Below, one piece after another: positions 20,926 to 32,960 of a DNA stretch of 64,000 nt. The stretch is from the NCBI GenBank assembly GCA_036365515.1, contig CM070876.1, forward strand, positions 107,659,310-107,723,309, given 5' to 3'. Made by a program: the position numbers and the translations under genes. Source of the stretch: Torymus aiolomorphi. Its lineage: Eukaryota; Arthropoda; Insecta; Hymenoptera; Torymidae. A model generated the notes under the pieces. That model had not been told where the DNA came from, searched no databases, and saw only the letters and a program-made list of their open reading frames with translations. How positions within the stretch are numbered: position 1 is the stretch's first letter; every line of letters starts with the position of its first letter.

Positions 20926-23900
20926 TTTAGCCCGGAATATTGATTTTCAAATTTATGCGGCTTCGGCCCGCTTTGCAGCCACACATAATCGCCTATCTTG
21001 ATCTCCTTAGGATTTGCCTTTTTGTCGTAATAATTTTTTGACCGTTGCTTGGCAGCGAGCAATTTTTCTTGGGCGCTTTCTTGTAAGAAATGCAGCCTTT
21101 CCACCAAGACCGTCATATAACTGAAGTAAGTAGGTAATAAATCTTCCGGCTCTAAAGGGTCGCTCGAAGGAACGCGCGCCAGCCTACCAAAAACCAGCTC
21201 GTGTGGCGTATGCTGTGTGCCCTTGTGCTTACCCGTGTTGAAGTTAAACATTGCTAGTTCGACCCACTCATCCCAGTCTAGATTTTTAGTCGCGAACATT
21301 TTTAAAAATTCGCTAAGCGGTGAGTGCGATCGTTCCAGCGAGCCATTAGATTGCGGGTGGAAAGCAGTAGTTTTTACTTGCTTAATTCTAAAGCGTTTAG
21401 CTACCCGCTTAATTAATCTACTAAGAAAATTAGTGCCTTGATCAGTGAGCATAGCTTGTGGTGCGCCGAAAGTGCAAATAAAGCGTTTAATGAAAGCATC
21501 AGCTACAGATATGGCTGTTTGATCTTTTAACGGAACGCCTACAGAGAATTTTGTGAATTGATCTTGCATCGTTAAAATATACTCTGAGTCGTTCCTCGTT
21601 TTGGGTAGCGGGCCCACAATATCCAAACTTACAGTGAAAAATGGAATGCATGGATGGTCAGTAATAATCATTTTTTGCTTGGTTTTAACCCTTACTAATT
21701 TCTTTAATTGGCATGGAACGCATTTTTGAATAAAAGTCTGTATGTCTTCTTTAAGATGCTCCCATTGAAATTTATGTTTTACGCGGTTTAATGGTTTGTT
21801 AACGCCCTTATGGCCACCAGCTGCCGAGCAGTGAGCTTCGCGAATAATATCCGTTCTCTTGCTCGGTTCTGGATGTTGTATGAGTCCCTTGCAAATTATT
21901 ATTTTTAAATCTTCTTTAATTAATCCGCGCCTAATGCCCGCTAACAATTCTTTAAATTCTACATTCTCGATATGCTCGCTCTTTGCCAAACTAACTGATG
22001 TTATCTGATTTTCAATCAGTATTTCATTTAATTTCTTAATTAATTGTTTCCAAATTTCTAAGGTTGTAGCTAAACTATTTTTATTGTCTCCTCTAATAGG
22101 CATGACGAAATGCATTTTCTTGTTTACCTTGATAATTTTGGGTTCGCCGACCGATAAATTCTCCAGCCGGGATAGTTTGCCTAAATCTTTTAATTGCCTA
22201 GCCCCTTCGTCGAGCGGGGTCCCTTTTGTGCATACCACGTAAAGGTAATTGTCCTTCCTCATGAACAGCTTATCCCTACAAAATACAACATTTTCGCGGT
22301 ATGTGTCGCTTTCTAGGCTAACTCTTCCTGGGTCGAGGACGCTTTTTTCTTTTAGAGTTATATCCGCGAAGGGTGTATAAAATTCTGAAGAATTTTCCAC
22401 AATATTTTTTTCTGTAGCCCTGACACACTGTTCGGAGCTGGCTATACTCACAGCTGGAGATGTAGGTCTGCCCGAGGTTTGATTTTTTTTATAGTCGCCC
22501 GAGTCTAGGTGTTCCGTGAATGCTACATTTTCTTTATGCATGACAGGATGCTCGCATTTCTCACCTGCGGTGGCTATATTCCGTTTTCGAGGTAACAGTG
22601 TTTTTATGGCCTGCTTATACATTTCGTTGGGCTGGCGGCCAGCGCGGGTGCGCGTGGCCATTGCGTGCGGGGCGGGCGGCTCGCCTCTCTGAATAACGGG
22701 AGAAACTAAAGCTTGGTCGACAGACTGGCTATCATTGACAGTATGTCGCCCCTCTCCCCCTACACTAACTTGCGTCGCGATGTAAACAGTTTCCACGACC
22801 GGATTACGCGACAAGGCGTCGGCGTTTAAATTCAGCTCGCCTTTTTTATACACCACATCAAATTGATAATCTAACAATTTTAACCGCCAACGCGTGACTC
22901 TAGATCCGGGGTCGTTATGCGAGTTTAACCATACCAAAGGTCTATGATCCGTAATGAGTGTAAACTTATTTCCGTATAAATATGGTCTAAATTGCGTAAC
23001 CGCGTAGATGATCGCCAACGCCTCTTTAGAGAAAGTGCAATAATTCTTTTCAGCTTGATTGAGGCGCGCGAGATAAATGCTAGTGGCCTATCCTTTCCTA
23101 TTTCACCCTGCGATAAAACGGCTCCTATGGCATATCCGCTCGCGTCAGTGGTGACTAGAAATTTTTCTTCGAAGTGCGGGTGCGCCAAAACTGGTGGTGA
23201 GCACAAACTATCGCGTAATTTAACAAATGCTTGTTGCGCGCTCTCATCCCAAATGAACTGTTGTTCTTTTCTCAATAGGTTGGTTAAAGGTTTCGCTATT
23301 TGCGCAAAATTTTCAATAAACCTTCTATAATAACCCGTTAAACCTAAAAATTGTTTAATATTTTTTTGATTTTTCGGTACGGGAAATTCTTTAACTGCTT
23401 TCAGTTTCTCTGGGTCCGGCCGCAGCCCATTGCTGCTAATGATATGCCCTAAATAATTAATTTCTGGTTTTAAAAATTCACATTTTTCGGGTTGTAATAC
23501 TAAGTTTGCATGTTGCAATTTTTTGAAAAGTTTTCGTATTGTTTCTATATGTTTTTCAAATGTGGTTGAATACACACAAATGTCGTCAAAAAAATGTACT
23601 ACGTTTTTCATTCCCGCGATTACTTTAAGTACCAGAGACAAAAATACCGGCGCGCTAGTTTTCAGACCGAAAGGTGACCTAATAAAGTGAAATAAACCGA
23701 GATCGCAACAAAATGCTGTTTTATCTCTATCTTCCAGCTTGATTTTAATTTGGTGGTATCCCGCGTATAAATCAAATACCGAAAAATACTTCGCGTCGCC
23801 CAGCTTATCGAGAATGTCTGCTATATTTGGTACCGGGTGATTATAATCTGGTATAATCGCATTTAATTTTCTAAAATCAACGACGACCCTGTATTTTCTT

Positions 23901-26116
23901 TTCCCGTCGGGTCCTGGCTTTTTGTCAACGCAGAACACTGGCGCCGAGTAAGCACTTGTAGACGGCTCGACGATTCCTTTTTCTAACATCTCGCTAATCT
24001 GCCTATTTATTTCTTCTTTCAGAACGGGCGGGTGTCTGAATTGCTTAATTCTAATGGGGATGTTAGTTGTGGTTGGTATTTCATGTTCAATTACATTGGT
24101 CGCGGGCATAATATCTCCCGTCAAATAAAATCTGTCAGCAAATTCGACCAACAGTGATATAATATCTATTCTGCGCCCCCCCGCCAAATGTTCGAGTCTG
24201 AGTAGCTCCGTTAGCTTAGTCACACGATCGCTTTCGGCCATTGTTTCCCCGCCCCTTACACACATTACGTTAAGGGCGCGCGGCGCTGCTCTTTTATTAG
24301 TTGATGCTTCTCCCTCTATTATTTCCGTAACACGGTGTGGGTGCGAGCTATGTTTCCAAATCGACCGCCCTAAACCATTTATTGATCTTTTAATGCGATG
24401 GAGCGATTGGCGGAAGGTACATAAAATGTCCGCGCAACCCTCGCTGCTCATCACCCTATCCCCCCTCAATTTGTTCAAGAAGGGTATCGCGTAGAAGCAC
24501 ATGACGGCCAGAGTATTACCGTATAAATGGATAGGCAGAATTCTAGAGGACATTTGTAAATAAGTTAATGTTTCAATTTTCATTAGCAGTCCCTCCAGGA
24601 GTTGAATAAACCGAACCCTGTCATCAAATTCGAAGTGTGGGAAATGACTCGTTATTCTACTACTTTTATTCTTAGCAAATTTCCATTTATTATTCCATAA
24701 TTTCCCTTGTTCACAAACTAGATTTCCAAGCCTACTAAAGCAATTATTTCTTATTTTCGAGTTTTCGTGCCTCTCATTTCTATGACGCATTATTACAAAA
24801 GCTTTAACCTTATTTGATACAAATGCTACTTGTACATGCTTTGTTTTTACTGATCTTAGTATTTTTCCGTTACGTTTATTGTTCAGAACAAAATTTCTAT
24901 TTTTAACTATACGTGCTTTACAAATACTAACAATGCCATTTCACAATTTACAATTTACTCGTCGTTGTATATTTTTCCAGTTAATCCAATCAATTACAAG
25001 AACATGTTCACCAAAATTAGTTTTCAAATTTTTATTGAACAATTTTGACTTCTCGCTACTTGCGCCGTACCTAGGCGATTTTTCACCGAGCAAAATCTTT
25101 TCCCGAAACTTATTACTCATTTTTCGCTTTAAATTTCTAAATTTGACAATTTTATTTGGAAATTTACTGTTTTTACGACATTTAATTTTCAAATTTCTAT
25201 TTATATTAATGATTTTTGTACGAATTTTATTTCTACCAAACGCGTTCTCGAAGTTACAATTCTTCCTTTTACAATATTTCAAGCTACAGTTTTTCAATTT
25301 CTTTTCAAACGATTTTTTGGATCCAAACAAGTTTTTTAATTTTTTATTTTCATTATTCGAATCTTTTGATATCTCTACTTTCTCCGTTTTCCTAATTTCT
25401 TTTTCTAATATTTTCCCTTTTATTGTTCTATTATTCCCTTTCAATTTCTTATTCATGTTTTTACTTATAGTTTTTTTATTTTCTATTTCTTCGAGTATGA
25501 CGGGTGGTTGACATGGGGCGTTTACTATATATGGAAAGCAACGTTCATTAGCAAAAGTGCGTTCATGCAGTGTAACTACTTTATACGGAATGTAAGAACT
25601 GTTAGGCTCGCTAATTGCCGCGCTGGTTTTTTCCGTTTGATTCAGTGTTGGGGAAATTCTCGCTTGTCCGGAATTGCGATCGTTCCCGTTCACTGCATCT
25701 AGGAACTCCTCATGCCGCTCGGTCCGCGTTAACTTCGCGCTTTCCTGGTTTTCCGTTTTATCAGTATGTACACTATTCATACACCGGAGGGTGATTACAT
25801 GTGACGCTATGTCTAACGTGTTCTCTTCGTAATTAATTTTTGCCCCATATCGTCTCAAAATCTCACTACCGATTAACCCGTCTTCCTCGATTGGAAAATT
25901 ATCGGGCACGAGATGAAAATACAAAGTCACATCACGAAATAATAAGGGTACTTTACCGCACGAGTTAATCGATTCTTTAGTAATGCCCCTAAGCTCTAGT
26001 ATTTCATTCTCAGCTACAATTGCTTTAGAGGGTTTTTTACTAATTTTTAATAATGATGGTCCGGCGCCCGTGTCCAACATTAATTTTAAAGATGTTTTAT
26101 AATTTTCAAAATGCAA
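20877..26116 (-). pseudogene. Gypsy-1 Pol: protease, RT, RNase H, integrase (stop plus frameshift)
   Basis: Starts in a different frame from gag, just past its end, as for a programmed shift. Aspartic protease: LDTGAG (D15 of the frame from 26116). A long Lys/Asn-rich linker follows (25000-25500), interrupted by an in-frame TGA at 24941-24943. RT then begins in the same frame, with motifs VVDFRKLN, FDLYAGYHQI and FFDD (Phe in place of the usual Tyr), followed by the RNase H start (VTTDASGYAIGAVLSQ). A frameshift near 23000 moves the rest of RNase H (ITDHRPL, NADALSRNP) and the integrase into the frame 20877-23018. The integrase has the HHCC zinc finger and D (VSLDIVG), D (LTDQGTNF) and E (NGSLERS). 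About 200 poorly conserved residues separate RNase H and integrase. Confidence 0.88.
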
Positions 26117-26132
26117 TTCTACAACAGGAGAC

Positions 26133-27816
26133 CTACTGTTTATGCTTAGAAGTACTGATTTCTTTATAAATTTTAATTTGTGCTCGAATTCTTTTGCTCC
26201 TGGCGCGCATCGTTTGATTGCCCCCAGGTCGCGCCCTGTGCCGCGGGGCCGTTCGCGTTTCCCGTTTGTCGTTGCGATTTTTCCAGATTTTTTTTTCTAA
26301 TCCCGGGCACAGATTTTTCCAATGTCCCTTTTTTTTACAATAATTACATTGTTTAATATTGTAATTTTGCTTAGCTATGGCAGGGCTAGCTGATCGCGGT
26401 CTATATTGATCGCGTGATGCTTGGGGTGTGGTTACTCGCGCGGCGGCCAATGGTCCTGCGCGTGGCATAGATGGTCGCGTTTGAGTCATCGTCGGCCCCG
26501 CCCAAGGTACCGGCTGTGTCTGTGCGTTCTGCGGTAAGAATGCTTTCAAAGCCCAACAATTTTTTGCTACATGATTCTTTTTTTCACAAAATTGACAAGT
26601 TTCAACGACTTTATCCTGAACGATTTTAACTTCGGCTGAGCTGTTAGAATTTTTATTCATTTCCTTGTTAGTTTTACTTTTATCCGGGGCTTCGTGTTTC
26701 TCAAAACTATTTACTTCGCGCTCGATTTCAATTGCTTTTTCTAACGCGTCTTGAAACGTTTTTACGGCGCCCATACGTCTCTTAATTTCCCAATCCAACC
26801 CGCGCGTGAAAAATTTTAGTTTGTCGGCATCTACATATTGTCTAAATTCGTGACTATCTCTTTTGTCTCTCTTTGCTGCTTCTTTTAACTCGATCACTAT
26901 GCGCCTGACTCTATTGGCAAGGTAATTACGTTTTCCGCTTCCTTCTGTTTGGCCGCGGCGAGTTCTCCGATTAAAATTTGATGCGATTTATATGAACCGA
27001 AATTTGCTTCAAAATATTTAATTAACTCACTGACGCTATTGAAATGTAACTCCTCCATAGACTTTGCCGCTTCACCGGTCAAACGTCTCCTAATTAATTT
27101 TGCTAGATCTACTTCATTTGCGGCTGGCACCATGCTTACTGCTTCTCTTACTCTAAATAAGAACGTACTAAGTGGAATGTTGTTACCATCAAATTTAGGA
27201 ATACAGTCAAGTGCATCTTTAATCGAGAGATTTTTTAACGGTGTTAGAGTGGAATTCGGACGAAAGTGATTAACGTTGCTATTCATATTGTTAGTAAAAC
27301 TGTTCAGCGCCTGGGAATAAGGAGTACTATGTCCCCTTCCTACGTTCGGCGTAGCGCAGTGCGTATTATATGGTAAATTTGATTCTAATTCCCCCTCCGC
27401 GGCGGTTTTAAATTGTAAAGCTTCACCGTCGTCTGTAATCTCCGGTTTTTTGCTTAATAAACCTGGTAACTTATCTGTAATTATTTGCTTTTTTGTGCTT
27501 GCTATGGCTTCGATTACTTCTTTAACGTTAATATTCTGTTCCATAAATTCTCTTAAAATATCTATCATAATCTCGTCCTGAAAAATTTTTCTACTACGGT
27601 TGGGTTGATTATCTCCCTTAAAGATAGCTGTAATTTCTTTACTTCAGTGGCCCTTTCCGGTTTGACTTCTGACGCAACCTGATATCTAGTTCTTAATTCG
27701 CTTACTAACTCGTTAAGCGTAGCACTCGCGAGACCTGGTTCTACTATGGAGAGCGCGCGCCTCAATATCGCAGTTGCCTCTGCGTTTCTTGCTATAGTGC
27801 CGCTTGATTCTGCCAT
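26133..27816 (-). pseudogene. Gypsy-1 Gag, three frames, two CCHC knuckles
   Basis: Matrix/capsid/nucleocapsid precursor split by two small shifts, near 27575 (in the TTTTTC run) and near 26910, where neighbouring frames continue the same protein. The pieces are 27565-27816, 26897-27568 and 26133-26897. The middle piece is capsid-like (IPKFDGNNIPLSTFLFRVRE). The last piece carries two zinc knuckles, CQFCEKKNHVAKNC and CNYCKKKGHWKNLC, both CX2CX4HX4C, and a basic tail. Start is the ATG at 27816, downstream of the leader. Confidence 0.85.
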
Positions 27817-27920
27817 TTTCTAACACTCTATTAATTATGAACGGTAAAAAGGGAAGAAAGAGAAAAATGTATACTAGTTTGGGATGCGAGAAAAAAAAAA
27901 TTTTACACTACTTTCACTTT

Positions 27921-27942
27921 TAATCCCGGAGTTGGGCCCCCA
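27921..27942 (-). promoter_or_regulatory. Primer-binding site of gypsy-1
   Basis: Minus-strand TGGGGGCCCAACTCCGGGAT begins two bases after the 5' LTR. It has the TGG start expected to pair with a tRNA 3' CCA. The tRNA was not identified. Confidence 0.65.
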
Positions 27943-27944
27943 AT

Positions 27945-28877
27945 TGTAACGTCCGTGTTACAATGTCACGAAAACGGTAAAGTAAGCGCGATAATTTGTT
28001 CCGGTTTCGGTCTACGCCTACACGTAACGACCACGGGAATTGGAACTCGTGAAAGTAGACAATCGAACTTTAAATAATTTAATAAATGAACGTAGTTAAC
28101 GGAGATAAGCGCTAAGCGATGGCAACTATTAGAAGAGAGAAAGGAAAGACTAGCGACTTTGAACGTTTCTTACTTTAAGACGAGTGTTGATTGGCTGGTG
28201 CTCTCTAATTGTCCAGGCGGCAGCTCCGATGTTCGCAGTGGCGGGAGTTTCGAATGGCAGGAGAAGGTTCCGAAATCAATACGCTCCAAATGTGAATAAT
28301 AAGTATTTATTTAAATATATAAATGTTACTACACTGATTAAATACTGATGGTAGTCGAGATATAATATCAACAATTATTCGCGAGACTACAATCAGAGAA
28401 GCGTTACAATAAGATTCTAAGTCGATTCTGCTCGAAAATATTCTAAGTCAGAATGTATAATTCACAAAAGATTCTAAGTCCAATACAATCAATCGACGGA
28501 CAAGGGCTTCGCCCTACTAATACAAGAGATCGGCAAGCTTCTGCCCCGAGAAGAGGCGCGAGGTGTCTTTTATACCCGCTCCGCGAGCGTGTTTTATGAC
28601 AAATCAATAATTCGCTCATTCGTGCTTATGGCTTTTCCAGGAATTAGGATTTTAGGGAAAGGCAAACAGGGGGAGAGCGTGGGTGCGTAATTAGGTGAGG
28701 GAAGAATGTGACGTAATGACTTTTTTGTTCGGGCTCGTGTTACCACTCGAGTCTTTCAGATCTTGGTCGGTTACCCACGGTAGATGCTATACCTTAGAGT
28801 AAGGAAAAAATATATGGATGGACAAGTTGTCGAGTTTGTGTTGCAGATGGAGACGTTCAGTCGTGCTCGACGTGACA
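27945..28877 (-). repeat. 5' LTR of gypsy-1
   Basis: 933 bp, the partner of 17890-18820, with a handful of substitutions and one small length difference (a T-run near 28725). Confidence 0.93.
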
Positions 28878-28887
28878 GACCATTCCA

Positions 28888-29078
28888 GTCGTTTCGCCTG
28901 TCTAATTAACAAAATAAATTAGTTAAAATAGACAATTTGAGTTAAATAGAATGAAGAAAAGTAACATTTTTTTATTTTATTTTATTATATTATAACACAA
29001 TTTGTCTATTTCAACTCTTTTTTCTTATAACTAGACAGCAGAATCGACCGAAATAGTCGGTTCCCTAGCGAAACGACC
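28888..29078. mobile_element. Short inverted-repeat (MITE-like) element
   Basis: GTCGTTTCGC at the left end is mirrored by GCGAAACGAC at the right. Inner segments (CTGTCTA..., AAAATAGACAATTTGAGTT) also have approximate mirrored partners, with a TATTTTATT-rich centre. Gypsy-1 inserted about 10 bp to its left. Confidence 0.55.
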
Positions 29079-29330
29079 AATAAAAAAACGCACCTCACAT
29101 GTTGATATTCAATTACTGAACTATTTCAATCGTTTGTTACTTTAAAGCATATTTTTATCATTATAATTATGCAGATCGGTAGTTGAAGTACAGATGAATA
29201 TATACTCCATGCGGCACTTGACTATCTGCATATCAACTCATAATAATTAATACTGATGCATAGTTACAAATACATACATACGTTCATATGTTTCACGAAT
29301 AATTCTGTAATATGCAGTTTCCCTGCGCCT
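29079..29330. other. Unassigned AT-rich spacer
   Basis: No repeat partner or frame seen. Confidence 0.4.
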
Positions 29331-29768
29331 GAAAAAGGCTGTATCAGGCCCTTTGTAGCTACCGGAGAAGTAATACTCAATTCTAAAAAATTTTTTTCAT
29401 TAAAAAAATTTTTAGAATATTTTTGTATGTTCTAACACGTATTGAACGATCTTGTTTGAGGTTATGTTCCAAAAACATGGTAAAAAACACGAAAAAAATG
29501 TTTATAATTTAATTTTATAAAATTATTTGATGCAAAAATGGTAGCTCTGACAGTGGAATTTGAAGATATAGAAAGAAATTGAAAAAAAATTGTTCATAAA
29601 CACTTATTTAACTATTGGTTTTGAGGTTATGTGCCAAAAACATGGGAAAAATGCTTAAAAAATCGGTTTTTTCGAATTTTAAATGTGTTTCGGCTCGAAA
29701 ACGCAAATTCGGACACCGCCATTTGAAAGAACGGGAAAAAATACACAAAAAATCATTATTTACAAGCG
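29331..29768 (-). mobile_element. Truncated inverted copy of the 5943-6688 element
   Basis: Reverse complement of 6280-6688 with modest divergence. It begins at the same boundary (AAAAAGGCTGTATCAGG) and is cut off at 29768 by the LTR that follows. Confidence 0.75.
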
Positions 29769-30872
29769 TTACGTGTGAAGGGTATTCGTTTGTTTCCGGA
29801 TTCTCTGAGTTACGCACCCGGAGAGGTTGGTTTTACGTGAAATAAGTAGTCGGAATGCAAGAAGTATAAGTAAACTGGTATTTATTCAATACTCAAATGC
29901 GCGAGAGAGAGGTGTCCTAATCGTGTGTGAGTATATATGTGCGCGGTGCGGATGATTCGTCGTGTTCGTGGCTTCGTAGCTTCCTCGTGAATCGATGGCT
30001 GAAGACTCCGTTATCGTCCTATCTCATTCTGGAGTCGTCGTATCATCTAGACCTCTCTCATAGGTTCCCCGTGGGTAGAACCGAGAGCGCGACGCCGGAA
30101 GCGTCGCATTTTATACTCGCGGTGCAGTGTCTCCCACTTTTCTAATTAATCATAGGTGGGGACCGGCTACACGTGGAGCTTTGTTCTTTCATTAGTGTCG
30201 ATCTCGCAGTTTTCGGCGGCTCGACCGATTCGACCGACTCCGGCATCCTCGCGCCATGGTCGCGGCGCGGTGTCGAACGTTCTCGACGCTTCGAATGCTG
30301 AATCGCGGTTTTCGTATACATGACCGACCTCGCGTGTGGAATGTGTCCACACGTAGCACGTCTGAGGCCGCGGGATCGCACTCCTGGGCGATCAAAACTA
30401 CCCCAAATCCAAAAAAAATTGACAATTTTCCGCCTTGTTCGGTCACTGATTGATTCCTCTGTTGGTCTGGCTTGTTTTCCTTCATTTGCTAGATTGTCTT
30501 GGTTGCTTAGGTTGGCTCGATTTTGCGGTTGTTTCTGTTCTTTTTTGTTAAGTTTTTTTCCTTATCTTGATTTGCTAGGTTGTTTTGGTTGCTTAGGTTG
30601 GCTCAACCAAAAATGTTCTCAGTGTCAATGCATATTCATTGCGCCGTTTGATCTGGAGTCCACCCCCTTAGGGTCTTCGTGCTCTCAGAAGCTCTGACCC
30701 TGCTTGACGTCCGGAGTTGATACGGATGGACATCGCCGATGTCCAGGAGCGACGGTAGACTTAATACCCGATCTGCGGAGGTGGAGTAATATACGCGGTC
30801 TCCCAATTTCTGTCGTACGGGAGGCTGGCTCCCTTCTTGTTGCTCTGAAAACAGTCTATTTCTTTTTAGTAA
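29769..30872 (-). repeat. LTR of an env-bearing retroelement (left palindrome arm)
   Basis: The left end is fixed by a second copy of the same family at 63613 that starts with the same bases (TTACGTGTGAAGGGTAT) next to unrelated DNA. The right end is inferred at GTAA (30869-30872), where a purine-rich tract (minus strand, GGGGGGAGGGGT) adjoins. The ends are then TTAC...GTAA. Contains many short by-product frames. Confidence 0.6.
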
Positions 30873-32560
30873 CGGGATACCCCTCCCCCCAGGCTGGCAT
30901 TTTCCATACGGCTATTATTATTATTATTATTATTATTATACTACTGCCCGAATAGGTCACGGCATCCTTAAAGGTAGAAAGTTGATTGGATATAGACCTA
31001 TATTGTCCGAGTGCACGGGCTTTATCGATATATGTTTTAAGTAGTCGTGTTGGGGTACTGCCTTTTAGGGCCACCCCGACCATTCTCACGTTTACTAGAT
31101 TATCAACTAACGCATTAGTGTCATTCAGGATCGCTGAAACGTCCAGGGGCATTTCATCGAATGTTTGAATCGCGAGATTCGTTACGATTTCCCGCGTTGC
31201 TACTAATCTCACCGAATCGGAGCGCGTCACACACTCGGCGGGCAAGGTTAAAATGCCTGAACCTTTTACATCAAGGTCCGCTGCCCTTTTACAATTCACC
31301 ATCATCTTTTCCTGCCCCTTGGCTGAAAACCCCACGTATTAGGGTTATTTAAGCGCGCCCAAAAGGTTGTATCCAACTCTATAATTTTTACTTCGCACTG
31401 GGAAAAGTTCTGAATTGGGATGTTGGCGGCCAATTTTACCTCGCACCCCGCGTTGAGGATTTGGTCCGGCTCCGTCTCCCGACATATGTAGCCATTGTTT
31501 AGTTTCTTGCAATTACCTAGTGACTCTGAATCTATATTTATATACGTATTTTTACTGATACTAACTGCAAAGCGTTGTGAACTGGGCCAGATATAGGCAA
31601 AGTTATTGGATTTATTAACTGCTGTCTGAAGAACTGGCAAGGGTGAAGCCTTAAAAAGTTGGTATGTATTAAAATCAATTAGAGGCAACGCGATGTGGTA
31701 AACTAATTGACAGTTGTGTAATAGGATCGTCACGTCTGATATCTTTACTAATTCCGATATGGCATTTTCATCTGTTGAAGCTGGGAAAACTGCTTCGGTG
31801 ATTGTTCTGGCTATCAAATCCGCCGTCTCTCGGATTTGCATCAGGTTCAGGCAGGTGAATGGATCCTTGCTGAGCAAACAGGATCACGTCGATAAGAGTT
31901 TATACGTCAATTTAGTACTGTAGTACGTTTTCCTCGAGGAGCTGAGTGGCCACTATTATTGCGGATTCTTTTTGCGAATCCTGTTGATGTTGATCCAGGA
32001 TCTGTGTTTTTCGTTCTAGCTCCTCGGCCTTCATTTGTACTGCTCCGAACTCTTTGTATACAATCTCCGTTTGGTTTAACAAGAGGTCTGGTAATTGCCG
32101 GGTATTTTCTTTGGCTCCCTCTATAAGCCCCTTGATTTCCTCTTCTGCTGCCTCATCCAGTGTCCCAAATAGGTAAAGGCTGGCCTTTCCGGTGGCAGAG
32201 AACCATGCTCGCCGGATTCGGGTCGCCTTTCGCGAACCTTGCCCTTCCAGTAGTTCCAGAGCCCTGTCGATGTCCTTGTTTGTATCCGTAATTTGTTTGT
32301 AGATGTTCTTCAACTGCTGTTGATGACGACACGTCACCATATTACTACAGTGTTGCGTTATGGATCGCCATGCGTCTAGCAGTCGCTCTCCCTGGTGTAA
32401 CAATGGTTCCAAGTTAATTTATTGTATAATCTTCCACGTTGTGCTGAACGTTGCGAGCGGGATCAGCTGCTCGATAATGACTCCTGGGCTCTCCGATATG
32501 AGCTGTATCAACGGACTTCATGTGTTCGATGCTTCCAACGTTCCAACTGCAAGCACACAG
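30856..32560 (-). pseudogene. Errantivirus/baculovirus-F-like envelope relic (left arm)
   Basis: Three minus-strand blocks in order (31912-32412, 31302-31877, 30856-31335), separated by stops or shifts, with a further degraded N-terminal stretch to about 32560 behind a stop. The first block has a basic furin-like RIRR site followed by a Phe/Gly-rich segment and an LFGTLDEAAEEE stretch typical of the fusion-protein family, then a coiled-coil-like region. The middle block is the Cys-containing ectodomain. The last ends in an Ile-only membrane-like segment encoded by an ATT repeat. Such proteins mediate membrane fusion; this copy is clearly non-functional. No pol or gag remains beside it. Confidence 0.65.
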
Positions 32561-32960
32561 GGTTTACCGGTTTTATTGGGTATTCTGAATTCTTGTGCCC
32601 TATCCTAGTTCTACTGAGCTTCATGTTTCAGCTTTCTTTATTATGCCGTCAGGAAGATAATAGATATCGTGTTAGTCTCGTTAGTAGGGTCGCTTTGGTC
32701 CGTGTCTCGATTTACGTGTTAAAGTCCGGATATTTTACTGTAAAAATAAAAATTTGCCCGGTGCAGCCTGTATGGGATACTGGCGCACTTGTTTATTGGC
32801 TGCCTTGTATCCGTATGGCGCAACTCTGGGTCTTGTGTTTTTGTCTTTTTTTTGCTTTTCTGGTTCATTCTCCTTGCCAATTTTCCATAGCGTCCTACAT
32901 TATTGACGAGTTTTTCTTTGCTGGTGAAGTTCACATTGCGTTTGCGAGTTTCGTCAATTA

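Larger units (their letters stand above)
17890..28877 (-). mobile_element. Ty3/gypsy LTR retrotransposon 1 (nearly complete)
   Basis: 10,988 bp, minus orientation, with two ~930-bp LTRs that begin TGTCA and end TTACA when read on the minus strand. A 4-bp duplication GACC flanks it (17886-17889 and 28878-28881). Order on the minus strand: 5' LTR, primer site, gag, protease-RT-RNase H-integrase, then an atypical 3' module (Gag-like domain, Cys-rich frames, LTR-edge relic, second Cys-rich frame), purine tract, 3' LTR. The two LTRs differ at only scattered positions, so insertion is fairly recent, yet gag and pol already carry stops and frameshifts. Confidence 0.92.

Noticed and set aside
24879..25511. 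210-codon Phe/Leu-rich plus-strand frame resembling a membrane protein
   Set aside because: It is the antisense of the Lys/Asn-rich linker of gypsy-1 Pol; antisense Lys/Asn codons read as Phe/Leu/Ile.
30256..30697. Several frames inside the LTR (and mirrored at 41596-42037)
   Set aside because: Lie in LTR sequence and overlap one another on both strands.
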